Shown: positions 5,541-12,103 of the stretch, in pieces
Layout of the letters: each line of letters starts with the position of its first letter
Numbering within the stretch: the first letter of the stretch is position 1
DNA from: a virus
Virus record (IMG/VR): IMGVR_UViG_3300027747_000687
Span: 1 to 21,199 of that record
Reading direction: 5' to 3' (one strand)
DNA: 21,199 nt
Notes under the pieces: generated by a model
Seen by the model: only the letters and a program-made list of their open reading frames with translations
The model's database searches: none
Told to the model about the DNA's origin: nothing
Program-made: the position numbers and the translations under genes

Positions 5541-5750
5541 TCATAAGTTATTGAATTCAGGCCCTGCTAAGATAAAGGGCTTGTCCTCACTAACGTATTC
5601 GGCTACAAACTCTTGTTTCTTTTGTTGAAACAATGGGTCTAGTACAAATTGATTGTTAGGAAGTACACTGGATATTTTAGGATCGTAAGGTCTATGACTA
5701 AAAGCCGTATATAGGTCTTGTACAGTATTTCTTAATTCGTATGGTAACAT
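5541..5750 (-). CDS. Possible minus-strand small protein
   Basis: A 69-residue frame on the minus strand fills the gap between tRNA-Trp and tRNA-fMet, with no competing frame on the + strand. It begins MLPYELRNTVQDLYTAF and ends PFILAGPEFNNL, with a balanced composition and no low-complexity stretch. I do not recognise it. No clear ribosome site precedes the ATG, which lowers confidence. On the minus strand a perfect TATAAATA box lies about 29 nt upstream, so it might be a late gene transcribed against its neighbours. It is the only credible minus-strand gene in the window. Confidence 0.5.
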   Translation of the reverse strand: MLPYELRNTVQDLYTAFSHRPYDPKISSVLPNNQFVLDPLFQQKKQEFVAEYVSEDKPFILAGPEFNNL

Positions 5751-5778
5751 ATTGTTATTATTTTTCTATGACAGTATG

Positions 5779-5790
5779 TATTTATAAATA
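5779..5790. promoter_or_regulatory. Palindromic late-promoter-like box
   Basis: TATTTATAAATA is its own reverse complement, so the T4 late-promoter box TATAAATA occurs on both strands. Read on the minus strand it would start transcription about 20 nt before the ATG at 5750. On the + strand it would start inside or at the edge of tRNA-fMet, which is less plausible. In an AT-rich genome chance cannot be excluded. Confidence 0.3.
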
Positions 5791-5793
5791 TAT

Positions 5794-5868
5794 AGCGGGG
5801 TACGTCAGCGGTAGACTACCGGGCTCATAACCCGAAGGACGGAGGTTCGATTCCTTCCCCCGCAACCA
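5794..5868 (+). tRNA. Initiator tRNA-fMet (CAT)
   Basis: The first base A5794 faces A5864, so the 1-72 pair is broken, the hallmark of bacterial initiator tRNA. Bases 5795-5800 pair with 5858-5863, followed by A5865 and CCA 5866-5868. The anticodon stem ends in GGG/CCC around CTCATAA, the second hallmark, which guides it to the ribosomal P site. The anticodon arm and 3' end closely match E. coli tRNA-fMet. Confidence 0.93.
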
Positions 5869-5882
5869 ATTAACTGAAAAAC

Positions 5883-6485
5883 ATGCCTTATATTAAAGAA
5901 GTCTTTGACGTAACTACGTTTGAACATGCAAAGCATGTAGTATTAACTAGTGATCCAGATAATCCTAAGAAATTTGAGAATGAAACTAACTTCTTGGTTG
6001 ATGAAATACAAAAACAAAACATAATCACAATGGATAGTACTGTACTAGACTTTGGTTGTGGTATGGGTCGTGTTAGTAAGAAACTCATTGACACTTTTGA
6101 TTGTAACATCATTGGGGTAGACATAAGCAAAACTATGTTGACATTTGCTAACATATACATTAGCAAACCAAAAAAGTTCAAATCCATGAATTCATACAAC
6201 ATGCCTGATACGATTGATGTGGCAATCAGTACATTTGTATTGCAACACGTACAAGACCCCAAAGCAGAGATTGAATTAATTTATAGCAATCTAAAAGTAG
6301 GTGGTTATCTTGTGTTAGTTAATGAAGATAAACGTTATGTTCCTAGCGATGTAGATAGCAATCGTTATATTGTTTGGAATGATGATGGATTTGATATCTT
6401 TGATGAATTGAACAAGAAATTCACGTTAGTAAACTCTGTTCCATATATGAACAGTAATGCAGACATTATGTTTTACAAAAAATGA
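5883..6485 (+). CDS. SAM-dependent class I methyltransferase
   Basis: A 200-residue protein with the class I methyltransferase fold. Motif I is DFGCGMGRVS (from residue 56), where the glycine-rich loop binds S-adenosylmethionine. The acidic end of strand 2 is IIGVDIS, and AISTFVLQHVQD with LVLVNED marks the later strands. The length and pattern match the Methyltransf_11/25 families that modify small molecules or sugars; the substrate is unknown. The start has only a weak ribosome site, 14 nt after tRNA-fMet. It overlaps the next gene by ATGA, so the two are translationally coupled. It may take part in capsid, tail or nucleotide modification, which is only a guess. Confidence 0.88.
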   Translation: MPYIKEVFDVTTFEHAKHVVLTSDPDNPKKFENETNFLVDEIQKQNIITMDSTVLDFGCGMGRVSKKLIDTFDCNIIGVDISKTMLTFANIYISKPKKFKSMNSYNMPDTIDVAISTFVLQHVQDPKAEIELIYSNLKVGGYLVLVNEDKRYVPSDVDSNRYIVWNDDGFDIFDELNKKFTLVNSVPYMNSNADIMFYKK

Positions 6486-6988
6486 CACCTGATACTTCAT
6501 TAGCAAGTTACATCAAGGACAATAATGACACGGATTTGTTTTATGCTGAGAAAGAGCATTATACATTGTTGTCAATGGTGTCCAAAGAATATAATAACAC
6601 CGTATTATATGACATTGGTTCATATAAAGGTCTAAGTGCGATAGCACTGTCAAGCAATCAAAACAATTTAATAATCAGTTATGATATTGAATATCTATTA
6701 AAGGTTGACAGACCAAAGAACGTAGAGTTTCGAATTGGAGACTTCTACAATGACAAAGAATTACTACGTAGTCCACTAATCATGTTTGATATTGATCCAC
6801 ATGATGGATTGCAAGAAAAGAAATTTGTAAGTTACTTAACAAGTAACAACTACAAAGGCACTGTCATATTTGATGACATACATTTGAATGATGGAATGAA
6901 AGACTTCTGGAGTTCTATCACACAACAAAAACAAGACTATACTAACCTCGGTCATTGGTCAGGTACTGGTGTAGTACATTTCACTTAA
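6482..6988 (+). CDS. Methyltransferase-fold protein
   Basis: A 168-residue protein with a Rossmann-type methyltransferase pattern: VLYDIGSYKGLSAIAL (residues 41-56) fits SAM motif I, IISYDIE the strand 2 acidic position, and IMFDIDPHDG (100-109) and VIFDDIHLNDGMKDFW later strands with possible metal or catalytic Asp/His residues. The DDIH pattern is like Methyltransf_24 and cephalosporin-hydroxylase-like proteins that often act on sugars. It is coupled to the upstream methyltransferase by a 4-nt overlap, and the two may act on one product. Substrate unknown. No promoter lies between them. Confidence 0.8.
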   Translation: MTPDTSLASYIKDNNDTDLFYAEKEHYTLLSMVSKEYNNTVLYDIGSYKGLSAIALSSNQNNLIISYDIEYLLKVDRPKNVEFRIGDFYNDKELLRSPLIMFDIDPHDGLQEKKFVSYLTSNNYKGTVIFDDIHLNDGMKDFWSSITQQKQDYTNLGHWSGTGVVHFT

Positions 6989-7010
6989 TTAATAGTTTAC
7001 CCAAAAGTCA

Positions 7011-7039
7011 TTGACGGCAAACACAAATTCATATACAAT
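7011..7039 (+). promoter_or_regulatory. Promoter of the RNA element before the DUF2828 gene
   Basis: TTGACG (7011-7016), 17-nt spacer, TACAAT (7034-7039). The start would be near 7046, leaving about 280 nt before the next coding start, so it makes a long leader, a small RNA, or both. Confidence 0.75.
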
Positions 7040-7045
7040 ACACGT

Positions 7046-7241
7046 ATTGAATGATTAATTTTTAGGATCGGCACAGCAACAAACTCATTAACTATGGACT
7101 GTTAGACACTGTGGTAGTAACTGGAGCAGAGTGCTTAAAAACACCGAGCGTTGAAGGGTATTATTGAAGCAAGACTAACGAACCAGGTGTGATGGCCCTG
7201 GCTAAACAAGCAGTCAACAACGATCCTGTTAACATTTTTTT
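7046..7241 (+). ncRNA. Candidate Y-RNA-like structured RNA upstream of DUF2828 gene
   Basis: This non-coding stretch starts at a good promoter and ends in seven T residues (7235-7241). AGGATCG (7064-7070) pairs perfectly with CGATCCT (7221-7227), closing about 165 nt. GACTG (7097-7101) can pair with CAGTC (7211-7215) just inside, and CCAGG/CCTGG (7183-7201) forms an inner hairpin. Ends that pair and a 3' U tract are features of Y RNAs, and Y RNA genes lie beside Ro60 (rsr) genes in bacteria. I see no certain tRNA-like T loop or standard Ro site, so the Y-RNA label is a hypothesis based on position and shape. Confidence 0.45.
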
Positions 7242-7294
7242 AGGATGCTTTCAGCAACTTTAATTTCAGCCAAAATGAAACCAAAGCGCATCCT
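7242..7294 (+). ncRNA. Second paired element in the DUF2828 leader
   Basis: AGGATGC (7242-7248) pairs perfectly with GCATCCT (7288-7294), with an inner TTTCA/TGAAA hairpin (7264-7280). It echoes the previous element: each begins with T residues plus AGGAT and ends with ATCCTGTT and an AACA soon after. This suggests a tandem, diverged repeat of one RNA module. It ends about 32 nt before the start codon. Confidence 0.4.
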
Positions 7295-7326
7295 GTTGCA
7301 TAACACACACAAGGAAGGAGTACACT

Positions 7327-8754
7327 ATGTCAACATTTGTAGAAGCAGTAGCAAACCAAGAAGCCCGTACCACTAATGGTATGAAGGCACGTAAGTCAAC
7401 CGCAAATGCTTGCGTTGATTTGTTCTATAACATCGGTGCAAGCCGTGGTAAGAACATCATACCCGCATTCACTGCGGCTTATGTTGAAAATCCTGACTTG
7501 GCATTACGTATTGCCCAATGGGCACGTGATGCACGTGGTGGATCCGGCGAACGTGAATTGTTCCGTCAAGTTCTAATTCACTTGGAATTGACTAACCCAG
7601 AAGATGCTAGCCGTCTATTGGTTAAGGTTCCTGAATTGGGTCGTTACGATGACTTGCTAGTGTTTAAGACTAAGCCTCTAAAGGCACAAGCATACACATT
7701 GTTAGGCGATGCATTGCGGGCACGTAATGGATTGGCTGCAAAGTGGACTCCACGTAAGGGCGATGTTGCACGTGAAATCCGTGAATTCTTTGGTATGAGT
7801 CCAAAGCAATATCGTAAGAGCCTAGTTGCACTAACCAATGTTGTTGAAACACAAATGTGTTCTAACGATTGGGACAACATCAACTATAACCATGTTCCTT
7901 CAGTGGCACATGCACGTTACAAGAAGGCTTTTGGTCGCCATGGTACAACTTATGCAGAATACGTAACTAAGTTGGTTAAGGGTGAGGCTGGTGTTAAAAT
8001 TAACGCTGGTGCAGTATTCCCTTACGATGTATTAAAGGGTGCTATCCAAGACTACAGTCGCAAGGTTATGACCAAGACTGAATTGGACGCAATGCAAGCC
8101 CAATGGGATGCATTGCCAAACTTCATCGGTGACGCTAACGTGTTGCCAATGGTTGACAGTTCAGGTTCTATGATAATGCCAGCAGGTGGACGTTCTTCAA
8201 AGAGTGATTTGACTTGTTTGGATGTTGCAATCTCATTGGGATTGTATTTTGCAGACAAGAACACTGGTAAGTTCAAGGATACATTCTTGACCTTCAGTCG
8301 CAATCCACAGTTGGTTACTCTTAAGGGTAACATCAATCAAAAGATTGACCAAATGAACACCGGTGAAGTCGCTAACACCGACTTGAATCGTGCGTTTGAT
8401 TTGATTCTTAAGACTGCATTGGATAACAATGTTCCTCAAGCAGAAATGCCAGGTACATTGGTAATCTTCAGTGATATGCAATTTGATGCAGGTGTTCAAC
8501 ACGATGACAGTGCTATTGAAATGATAGCACGTAAGTACGAGGCAGCAGGTTACGAACTACCTAAGGTAGTATTCTGGAACTTGAATGCCGCATACGGTAA
8601 CGCACCAGTTAAGTTTAACGAAGCAGGTGTTGCGCTAGTCTCAGGATTTAGCCCAGCAGTTGCACAAGGTATTCTTTCTGGTAACATGGATGACTTCTCA
8701 CCGGAAGCAATCATGTTGAAGACCGTTATGAAGGATCGCTACGACCTAGTTTAG
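7327..8754 (+). CDS. DUF2828 / Ro60-like protein with von Willebrand A domain
   Basis: A 475-residue protein matching the DUF2828 pattern, a family related to the TROVE-vWA architecture of Ro60/Rsr. The N-terminal half is helical with a Ro-like segment around residues 33-86 (LFYNIGASRGKN, WARDARGGSGERELFRQ). The C-terminal vWA domain has the metal-site motif DSSGS (277-281), a Thr at about 351 (NTDLNRAFDLIL) and SDMQFD (382-387), so the MIDAS looks intact. It ends with the family's GVALVSGFSP and MLKTVMKDRYD. Ro60 proteins bind misfolded RNAs and Y RNAs and help exonucleases; whether this protein does so is inferred. The ribosome site is very strong (AAGGAAGGAG at 7311). Foldable RNA flanks it on both sides. 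Confidence 0.87.
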   Translation: MSTFVEAVANQEARTTNGMKARKSTANACVDLFYNIGASRGKNIIPAFTAAYVENPDLALRIAQWARDARGGSGERELFRQVLIHLELTNPEDASRLLVKVPELGRYDDLLVFKTKPLKAQAYTLLGDALRARNGLAAKWTPRKGDVAREIREFFGMSPKQYRKSLVALTNVVETQMCSNDWDNINYNHVPSVAHARYKKAFGRHGTTYAEYVTKLVKGEAGVKINAGAVFPYDVLKGAIQDYSRKVMTKTELDAMQAQWDALPNFIGDANVLPMVDSSGSMIMPAGGRSSKSDLTCLDVAISLGLYFADKNTGKFKDTFLTFSRNPQLVTLKGNINQKIDQMNTGEVANTDLNRAFDLILKTALDNNVPQAEMPGTLVIFSDMQFDAGVQHDDSAIEMIARKYEAAGYELPKVVFWNLNAAYGNAPVKFNEAGVALVSGFSPAVAQGILSGNMDDFSPEAIMLKTVMKDRYDLV

Positions 8755-8768
8755 GCTAAATAGTAGTT

Positions 8769-8792
8769 AGTAGATGCCACAAGGCGTCTACT
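8769..8792 (+). terminator. Hairpin after the DUF2828 gene
   Basis: A 10-bp stem 8769-8778/8783-8792 with an ACAA loop lies 14 nt after the stop. No T tract follows, so it may protect the mRNA end or act as a processing mark rather than terminate. Its last two bases are shared with the next helix. Confidence 0.5.
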
Positions 8793-8876
8793 TATATAAG
8801 TATACAGTATCAGTACCCTGCCCGATAAGACAGGCTCTACTAAGCGAAAGAGATACAGTGTGCTTATATAAGTTTT
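8791..8876 (+). ncRNA. Candidate Y-RNA-like helix with two hairpins, joined to tRNA-Pro
   Basis: Bases 8791-8811 pair with 8852-8872 over 21 positions with one mismatch (A8806/A8857) and two G-T pairs. Inside lie CCTG/CAGG (8817-8834) and TCT/AGA (8836-8851) hairpins, forming a three-way junction. TTTT (8873-8876) follows, then tRNA-Pro starts. Long end-pairing, small size (about 85 nt) and a 3' U run resemble Y RNAs. RNase P cutting of tRNA-Pro would free its 3' end. Structure is seen in the sequence; identity is inferred. Confidence 0.55.
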
Positions 8877-8954
8877 CGGAGTGTGGCGCAGTCTGGCTAG
8901 CGCACCTGGTTTGGGACCAGGGGGTCCAAGGTTCGAATCCTTGTACTCCGACCA
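8877..8954 (+). tRNA. tRNA-Pro (TGG)
   Basis: Acceptor 8877-8883 pairs with 8944-8950, A8951, CCA 8952-8954. The anticodon stem CCTGG/CCAGG encloses TTTGGGA. It stands apart from the main array, directly after the structured RNA. Confidence 0.95.
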
Positions 8955-8959
8955 ATTAT

Positions 8960-9193
8960 ATGATCGATCACATCACAACATTTTTTGCAATTTTCTTACT
9001 AGACGTTGTCTATACATATTATCTAAGATGTGTAGCAGATAATAATGTTATGGGTGCGAGCTGTTGGTCCGTAGCCTGCTATGTTCTAGGAAGTGTAGCA
9101 GTTATAAATTACACAACTAATCATTGGTTGGTTATTCCGGCTATGGCCGGTGCATTCTTTGGCACGTATGTTGGAATGAAAATTAGAAAGTAA
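8960..9193 (+). CDS. Small membrane protein
   Basis: A 77-residue hydrophobic protein with three likely membrane segments: about residues 5-22 (ITTFFAIFLLDVVYTYYL), 33-50 (ASCWSVACYVLGSVAVI) and 55-72 (WLVIPAMAGAFFGTYVGM), ending in the basic KIRK. I do not recognise a named family. The start ATG lies 6 nt after the CCA of tRNA-Pro and has no ribosome site, so translation may need tRNA processing or be leaderless. Longer upstream frames run through the tRNA and are not real. A role in the inner membrane is likely but its function is unknown. Confidence 0.7.
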   Translation: MIDHITTFFAIFLLDVVYTYYLRCVADNNVMGASCWSVACYVLGSVAVINYTTNHWLVIPAMAGAFFGTYVGMKIRK

Positions 9194-9201
9194 AGTACTA
9201 A

Positions 9202-9230
9202 TTGACATAAATCCCAGAGTGTAGTATAAT
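9202..9230 (+). promoter_or_regulatory. Consensus promoter before the phosphoesterase gene
   Basis: TTGACA (9202-9207), 17-nt spacer, TATAAT (9225-9230), 29 nt before the ATG. The spacer lacks the TTTGGGTA element of the later cassette, although TTGACATAAAT is shared. Confidence 0.9.
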
Positions 9231-9259
9231 CATACAATCAAAACAAAAAGGGAGTTATT

Positions 9260-9862
9260 ATGCCAAGTGTATTTTTAGTTAGTGACACACATTTTGGTCA
9301 TTCCGGCGTGTGCAGATTCACAGAAAGTGACGGAGTGACAAAGATCCGCCCCTGGACTGATCCAGATGAAATGGATGAGGCTATGGTCAAGATGTGGAAC
9401 GAGACTGTCAAGCCCACTGATAAAGTTTATCACTTGGGTGATGTAGTCATCAACCGCAAAGCGTTGAGCATTATGCATCGTTTGAACGGTGACAAGGTAC
9501 TGATCCGCGGTAATCACGATATTTTTCGTGATGATGAGTACAGATTGTACTTCCGTGAATTGCGAGCCTATCATGTTATGAATGGTATGATTTTGAGTCA
9601 TATCCCTGTACATGAAGAAAGTTTAGGTCGCTTTGGTGTCAACATTCATGGTCATTTGCACAGTAATCGTGTTAAAAAGCCCCGTGGGTATGACGCTAAA
9701 ACCGGCACTATGTTGTACAGTGATGAAATCGATCCAAGATATCATTGCGTATGTGTAGAACAAACTGATTTTCGCCCTATACTGTTTGAAGATGTAATCA
9801 AACGCATCAAAGATGAAGGCGGAGAAGTAGGTTTTAAGTCAGGTAACGGTCCTACAATGTAA
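9260..9862 (+). CDS. Calcineurin-like metallophosphoesterase
   Basis: A 200-residue protein with all metal-binding motifs of the calcineurin-like phosphoesterase fold: D9xH11 in SDTHFGH, GD (60-61), GNHD (84-87), H114 in LSHIP and GHLH (131-134). Two metal ions would be held in the active site. Phage proteins of this size are usually phosphodiesterases or phosphatases of nucleotides or RNA ends; the substrate is not known here. GGGAG precedes the ATG, and a consensus promoter lies just upstream. The stop codon is inside a long hairpin, marking the end of a single-gene unit. Confidence 0.93.
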   Translation: MPSVFLVSDTHFGHSGVCRFTESDGVTKIRPWTDPDEMDEAMVKMWNETVKPTDKVYHLGDVVINRKALSIMHRLNGDKVLIRGNHDIFRDDEYRLYFRELRAYHVMNGMILSHIPVHEESLGRFGVNIHGHLHSNRVKKPRGYDAKTGTMLYSDEIDPRYHCVCVEQTDFRPILFEDVIKRIKDEGGEVGFKSGNGPTM

Positions 9863-9896
9863 CTAAGGGGGCAACTTAATAGCCCTCTTAGTTGCA
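9858..9896 (+). terminator. Hairpin at the end of the phosphoesterase gene
   Basis: A 15-bp stem (9858-9872 with 9882-9896, two G-T pairs) with a 9-nt loop contains the stop codon. No T tract follows, so it may be a weak terminator or an mRNA end protector. Its 3' strand overlaps the -35 box of the next promoter. Confidence 0.6.
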
Positions 9897-9920
9897 TAAT
9901 AACTGCATATATTGTATACT
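9892..9920 (+). promoter_or_regulatory. Promoter before the carboxypeptidase-like gene
   Basis: TTGCAT (9892-9897), 17-nt spacer, TATACT (9915-9920). The -35 box is the same variant as at 3217. The start would be near 9927, at the first in-frame ATG. Confidence 0.65.
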
Positions 9921-9943
9921 GCTATATGCATAGTAAATACTAT

Positions 9944-10762
9944 ATGAAGTACATCATCCTAATATTATCCATATTGTTTAGTACAACAGTTATGGCTAAC
10001 ACCAATGTTCTATTATTGAATGTAACTGACAATTCTGTTGTGCAAGGTTCAATTGATAGTTCCAAAGTTAGCATTGCTAGCATCAGCAAGTTGATGACCA
10101 TACATACCGTACTAAAAGCAAATCAAAACTTAAATGAAATATTGACCGTAAAGTCAAAGTTACGTAACCATACAAGACTTGTGCGTGGAATGAAATTGTC
10201 CAGACTTGACTTGATAAAACTGTCATTGGTATACAGTGACAATCTAGCCGCAGTTACACTAAGTGAAAACTATCCAGGTGGACGTGAGGAATTTATGCGA
10301 CAAATGAATATAAACTCCGTAGAACTTAAAATGACTAGTACCTATTTCGGAGATCCAACTGGATTGGACAGTGACAATAGCAGTACAATCAGTGATATAT
10401 CAATATTGACTAATGAAGTATCTAGGTATCAGATTATACGTGAAGCCGCAAAGACAGAGAACCTAACAGTTGTTGCAACTAAAGGTAAGAAGTCTATTAA
10501 AATCAAAGTTAAACCTACAAGCAACTTCTTTGGTCATACTAGTATGCTTGCTATTAAAACAGGATTCACTAATGCGGCGGGATTCTGTGTTACGATGTTG
10601 TTGTACTCTAACGAAAAGGTATATAACTTAGTTGTGCTAGGAGCTCATACTAGCAAAGAACGTAAGAAAATTGTAGAAAAAACATTGGGTTCTATTAACG
10701 TAATTGCAAAAGAGGATAAATACATTAAGCCAGTAAAACGTCATCAACGTCATTACGGTTAA
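9944..10762 (+). CDS. Secreted D-Ala-D-Ala carboxypeptidase-like protein (peptidase S11)
   Basis: A 272-residue penicillin-binding-protein fold exported to the periplasm. A signal peptide (residues 1-18, ending VMA before N19) is followed by the three active-site motifs: SISK (46-49) with the nucleophile serine and base lysine, SDN (98-100), and KTG (204-206) in AIKTGFTNAAG. These fit the DacA/PbpG family that trims or cuts peptidoglycan peptides. It is shorter than E. coli DacA and lacks the C-terminal beta domain and amphipathic anchor; it ends in a basic tail. I chose the ATG at 9944 since it begins a clean signal peptide; an ATG at 9926 is also possible. In a phage it may alter the wall during infection, block superinfection, or help lysis. 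Confidence 0.85.
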   Translation: MKYIILILSILFSTTVMANTNVLLLNVTDNSVVQGSIDSSKVSIASISKLMTIHTVLKANQNLNEILTVKSKLRNHTRLVRGMKLSRLDLIKLSLVYSDNLAAVTLSENYPGGREEFMRQMNINSVELKMTSTYFGDPTGLDSDNSSTISDISILTNEVSRYQIIREAAKTENLTVVATKGKKSIKIKVKPTSNFFGHTSMLAIKTGFTNAAGFCVTMLLYSNEKVYNLVVLGAHTSKERKKIVEKTLGSINVIAKEDKYIKPVKRHQRHYG

Positions 10763-10777
10763 CATAGAAAGCAAAAT

Positions 10778-11068
10778 ATGAGCAAAGTCAATACGATAGT
10801 AGAAGAACTAGAAGAAGAAGTTTACGAAGATTGGCAATATGAAAAGAGCAGTCAACTGGCTAGCGAATTCATTGAAAACACATTGATGAAAGATTTAGAG
10901 AAATTTGACTTTGAGCATACTGACAAAGACTATGTAGAAGGTACTGCTACATTAGGTATGTTTTTAGAATTGATTCCAAGAATAATTGACTTGGGCTATG
11001 ACAGAGAAATGTTGTTGGCGCAAGTAGAAGAATATATTGAGGAAGCGGAGAACAGGACCTTTCATTGA
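10778..11068 (+). CDS. Small acidic unknown protein
   Basis: A 96-residue, strongly acidic, largely helical protein (VEELEEEVYEDW near the start and LLAQVEEYIEEAEN at the end). No known motif, membrane segment or metal site is visible. The charge and helix content would fit a small binding or decoy protein, but this is not evidence of function. The ribosome site is weak. The stop TGA overlaps the TTG start of the next gene, so the two are coupled and probably expressed with the upstream carboxypeptidase-like gene. Confidence 0.8.
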   Translation: MSKVNTIVEELEEEVYEDWQYEKSSQLASEFIENTLMKDLEKFDFEHTDKDYVEGTATLGMFLELIPRIIDLGYDREMLLAQVEEYIEEAENRTFH

Positions 11069-11487
11069 AGGTCAAGTACTTTTATCAAAACAATAAAAGC
11101 ATAGTGCATGAGGTAATGATTGATTCATTGGCTAATGCACTAAGTGAATTGATAGAACTCCCTGAATCAATAGAAGTTTGTTTATACAAGCTTGATGAAA
11201 ATGTCTACGGTGGCATAGACAAACATACACCTAATCGTTTAGGACTGAACAGTAACCTAACGTTAGAAGATATCCCTAAGATACTTGTACATGAACTGAT
11301 ACACGTACACCAGCGTCACACTGGTAAACTCGCCATTAAGAACAGTACCTACTACTGGCTCGGCATACCCTATCACAATACAGAATCTGAAATATCCTAC
11401 GAAGAATATCGTAATACACCTTGGGAAATTGATGTAGAAAACCGTGTTGACAAACTGTTAACAGAAGTACTACAAAAATTAGTTTGA
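11065..11487 (+). CDS. HELIH zinc metalloprotease-like protein
   Basis: A 140-residue protein with a zincin motif HELIH (76-80) in ILVHELIHVHQRH; the second half has ENRVDKL after PWEIDV, where an acidic third zinc ligand might lie. This resembles small HExxH proteins common in bacteria and phages and sometimes linked to SprT-like or minor metallopeptidase folds. There is no signal peptide, so it should act in the cytoplasm. The start is a TTG overlapping the upstream stop; AGG at 11054 could serve as ribosome site, and the N-terminus MKVKYFYQNN reads well. A later ATG (11119) would cut 18 residues. Protease activity is inferred from the motif only. Confidence 0.75.
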   Translation: MKVKYFYQNNKSIVHEVMIDSLANALSELIELPESIEVCLYKLDENVYGGIDKHTPNRLGLNSNLTLEDIPKILVHELIHVHQRHTGKLAIKNSTYYWLGIPYHNTESEISYEEYRNTPWEIDVENRVDKLLTEVLQKLV

Positions 11488-11511
11488 CAACAAATAGATA
11501 AGAATTCATGG

Positions 11512-11540
11512 TTGACAATAAATCGTTTCGGGTATATAAT
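11512..11540 (+). promoter_or_regulatory. Early promoter cassette, leaderless type
   Basis: TTGACA (11512-11517), 17-nt spacer with AATAAAT and TTTCGGGTA, TATAAT (11535-11540). The predicted start falls at the ATG of the GIY-YIG gene (11547). This is the first copy of the repeated cassette. Confidence 0.88.
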
Positions 11541-11546
11541 ACATTC

Positions 11547-11885
11547 ATGAACTCGAAAACTACTCGCAAACGCAGAACAGACCGCAATCAAGTCATTTAC
11601 TACATCCAAGATGTTGTAACACTTGAGTACTACATTGGTCTGACTGCTGTTTGCTATGCAGGTAATGTTCGCAAGACATTGACACGCCGCATGCAAAAAC
11701 ACATGCAACGTGCCTTGACTGAGAACAAAGATTGGGGTTTGTCACGTGCTTTGCGTGAACAAGGTGCAGAAAATTTTGTATTCGGTGTCGTGGAGATTGT
11801 GAGAGGCAAGCGTCCTGCTCATGCCCGCGAGACTGAATTGATTAACACATTGCAACCAGCATTGAACACATTTGGAGTAAAGTAA
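11547..11885 (+). CDS. GIY-YIG nuclease domain protein
   Basis: A 112-residue single-domain GIY-YIG protein. The family motif appears as IYYI (17-20) and YIG (29-31); the conserved arginine fits R48 in LTRRMQKHMQ, and the catalytic glutamate fits RETELI (94-99). GIY-YIG enzymes cut DNA with one metal ion. No extra DNA-binding domain is present, so it may be a degenerate homing enzyme or a nuclease with another role. The true start is the ATG at 11547, which lies 7 nt after the -10 box with no ribosome site, so the mRNA is probably leaderless. The stop overlaps the next start (TAATG). Confidence 0.85.
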   Translation: MNSKTTRKRRTDRNQVIYYIQDVVTLEYYIGLTAVCYAGNVRKTLTRRMQKHMQRALTENKDWGLSRALREQGAENFVFGVVEIVRGKRPAHARETELINTLQPALNTFGVK

Positions 11886-12100
11886 TGAACGAACGAATTA
11901 AGGAACTTGCTGAACAGGCTACATCAATTGTAGAAATGGTAGGGCCCGAAGGTTATACCAGCAGTTATGCCAAATTTGATAGGGAAAAGTTCGCCGATTC
12001 GCTTGTATGGGAATGTATGAAAATCTGTGAAGATGTTATGAAAAAAGATAACTCTGCACTTGCCTGTTGGAGTGCAATCAAAGGAACATTTAGGAGTTGA
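11885..12100 (+). CDS. Small phage protein, C-terminus apparently frameshifted
   Basis: A 71-residue protein of a common phage type: MNERIKELAEQA start, and a conserved FADSLVWECMKIC segment, similar to FAELIVRECAAL in the next gene. Its in-frame end, AIKGTFRS, is odd. Removing one G at 12073-12074 would make the end read IKEHLGVEE with a TGA at 12105-12107, which overlaps the next start as ATGA. That end matches the EIKKHFGVKE end of the neighbouring gene. So a single-base insertion has probably shortened the tail by a few residues. Function unknown. Confidence 0.82.
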   Translation: MNERIKELAEQATSIVEMVGPEGYTSSYAKFDREKFADSLVWECMKICEDVMKKDNSALACWSAIKGTFRS

Positions 12101-12103
12101 AGA

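Noticed and set aside
5888-6262. Minus-strand 124-residue frame opposite the methyltransferase
   Set aside because: It is Cys/Ser-rich shadow sequence opposite a gene with clear SAM motifs.
8774-8959. Longer frame of the membrane protein through the structured RNA and tRNA-Pro
   Set aside because: The added part is just translation of RNA genes.
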